DNA from: JBDLID01 sp039715055
GTDB lineage: Bacteria; Desulfobacterota; Desulfobulbia; Desulfobulbales; Desulfocapsaceae
DNA: 16,746 nt
Assembly (NCBI GenBank): GCA_039715055.1
Contig: JBDLID010000064.1
Location: 1 to 16,746 of the forward strand
Direction of reading: 5' to 3'
This document shows positions 15,466-16,746 of the stretch, in pieces. Below the pieces are notes generated by a model that did no database searches, was not told the origin of the DNA, and worked only from the letters and a program-made list of their open reading frames with translations. Position numbers and translations under genes: made by a program. The stretch's first letter is position 1. Each line of letters starts with the position of its first letter.

Positions 15466-16746
15466 TCATAAGGATGATTTTTCAAGGACGGCAACGGATT
15501 CGATATGATGGGTCTGGGGGAACATATCGATCAGTTGAAGAGACTCCAGAATGAAGCCGGTTTCCAGCAGACGGGCAAGGTCCCGGCAGAGAGTTGCCGG
15601 GTCACAGGAGACGTAGACCAGCCGCTTGCGGGTCAGAGCGGCCAGTTCATTTGCCAGACCGGGAACACCCTGGCGGGGTGGATCAATAACCAGATGATCA
15701 AATGTTTGCCCGGTACCGATAAGTTGCCGGCACTTCCGGTCAACAGGACATTTTTCAAAAGAGGTGTTGGTGAGACCGGCAAGGGTAGAGTTGTGGTTGG
15801 CGCTCCTGATGGCAGAACCCTGACCTTCCACCCCCAATAGTGACCTGGCCGTAAGGGCAAGGGGAATGGAAAAATTGCCCAGCCCGCAAAAGAGATCGAG
15901 TATGCTTTCGTCACCTGTAGCCTGACAGCCGTCGAGAACCAGTTTGATCAGTTTGTCATTCTGTTCAAGGTTGACCTGGCAGAAGCCGCCCGCCTCCCAG
16001 CTCAGCATCAGGGGGTGATTTCCTTCCAGTGCGGAAGAAGAAAAAGCCATGCGAAATTCTGAATTTTCAGTGGTTTTGTCAAGATCGGTAAGGGGAAAGT
16101 TTTCTCCACGGCCAAGTGCCCTCTCCAGCGTCGGAGAGGTTTGGACAAGCTCCCGGCCACTGTTGCGGTCAGTGGGACTGATCTTTTTTTTGAGGTGGAA
16201 AAGAGCGGTGACTTTCCCGGAAGCCGGGTTGAGCATCAGTTCAATTTCTTCACTGCGGCGTAGAAGAAATTGGCCAGCATCGTTTTTCAGAATTTCTGTA
16301 AGTGCGCTATTGATTTTATGACCAGCGAGCAAACAGTTGTCAACACTGATCAGCCGGTGGCTGTGAAAGTGATGGAAGGCCGGCCTGTTTTTCTGGTCGA
16401 TGTGGAGCCGGATACGCTGCCGATAACCAAAAACATTTATTGCTCCATGGGGCAGAGACAAGTCGCCTGCCAGCTGTCTGAGGCGTGGATGTTTTGAACG
16501 AACAAGAAGATCCCGGACGATATCTCGTTTCAGTTGCAGCTGAGTGGGGTAACTGCAGTGCTGCAGGTCACAACCGCCGCATGAGCCATAAAACGGACAG
16601 GCAGGTGTGATACGGGCATCAGAGGCCTCGATGATGTTTGCCGGACGGCCCACAGAAAAACCCTTCTTGCGGCGGAGCTCATGGATTTTGACCAGCTCGC
16701 CGGGCAGGACCAGGCGGGTCATGACGGTGAGACCGTCTTCCTGACG
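15466..16746 (-). CDS. rlmD: 23S rRNA (uracil-5-)-methyltransferase, RlmD/RumA type (5' partial)
   Basis: SAM-dependent m5U methyltransferase of the TrmA/RlmC/RlmD family, most likely acting on 23S rRNA. The frame continues without a stop through eight codons beyond the ATG at 16722 to the window edge, encoding RQEDGLTV before MTRLVLPGELV. This matches the TRAM domain (DGK...V..LPGE), so the true start is outside the window. Numbering from that internal Met, the iron-sulfur cysteines are C42, C48 and C51 (ACPFYGSCGGC) with C130 as the likely fourth. Q249 (GFCQVN) and the SAM motif ILDLFCGLGN (274-283) follow, then DPPRQG (348-353), the nucleophile C373 in VSCDPATL, and general base E408 in HHIESV. 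The cluster cysteines favour RlmD/RlmC over TrmA. Target base is not certain. Confidence 0.9.
   Translation of the reverse strand, partial: RQEDGLTVMTRLVLPGELVKIHELRRKKGFSVGRPANIIEASDARITPACPFYGSCGGCDLQHCSYPTQLQLKRDIVRDLLVRSKHPRLRQLAGDLSLPHGAINVFGYRQRIRLHIDQKNRPAFHHFHSHRLISVDNCLLAGHKINSALTEILKNDAGQFLLRRSEEIELMLNPASGKVTALFHLKKKISPTDRNSGRELVQTSPTLERALGRGENFPLTDLDKTTENSEFRMAFSSSALEGNHPLMLSWEAGGFCQVNLEQNDKLIKLVLDGCQATGDESILDLFCGLGNFSIPLALTARSLLGVEGQGSAIRSANHNSTLAGLTNTSFEKCPVDRKCRQLIGTGQTFDHLVIDPPRQGVPGLANELAALTRKRLVYVSCDPATLCRDLARLLETGFILESLQLIDMFPQTHHIESVAVLEKSSL

Overview
The window looks like a core-genome stretch of a sulfate-reducing deltaproteobacterium, most likely from the Desulfobulbales/Desulfobulbaceae. 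This is inferred from the protein sequences, the lysS-lolC-lolD order, the single LolC/E-type permease, a UbiE with no ubiquinone genes beside it, and the moderate GC content. No taxonomic search was possible. There are no rRNA or tRNA genes, CRISPR arrays, prophage genes or transposase genes.

Layout. Bases 1-10722 carry plus-strand genes: the 3' part of a zinc-dependent alcohol dehydrogenase; ubiE (menaquinone methylation); an unrecognised multi-pass membrane protein; hisD-rsmG (histidine synthesis, 16S rRNA methylation); a GspE/PilB-type ATPase with an MshEN-like N-terminus, followed one base later by an HDOD protein; leuB; and a divergent ribose-phosphate pyrophosphokinase. Bases 10762-16746 are all minus strand. 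Read in the direction of transcription they are: an RlmD/RumA-type rRNA methyltransferase whose 5' end lies outside the window, lysS, lolC-lolD (overlapping by four bases), and a small AT-rich lipoprotein gene with its own promoter.

How the genes work together. LolC and LolD are two parts of one lipoprotein-export ABC transporter and are translationally coupled. The ATPase and HDOD genes form a tight pair that probably links cyclic-di-GMP or another signal to a pilus or secretion machine encoded elsewhere. The other genes are individual housekeeping enzymes.

The less ordinary content is mostly non-coding: a roughly 143-bp imperfect palindrome that runs into the lolD stop codon, with an end-fragment between leuB and prs; a 169-bp MITE-like element between the membrane protein gene and hisD, one end of which recurs as a 17-base exact match upstream of leuB; and a repeat-rich leuB leader. 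Among proteins, the most unusual is the membrane protein, which carries an arrestin-like segment between transmembrane helices. I found no convincing new defence or mobile system.
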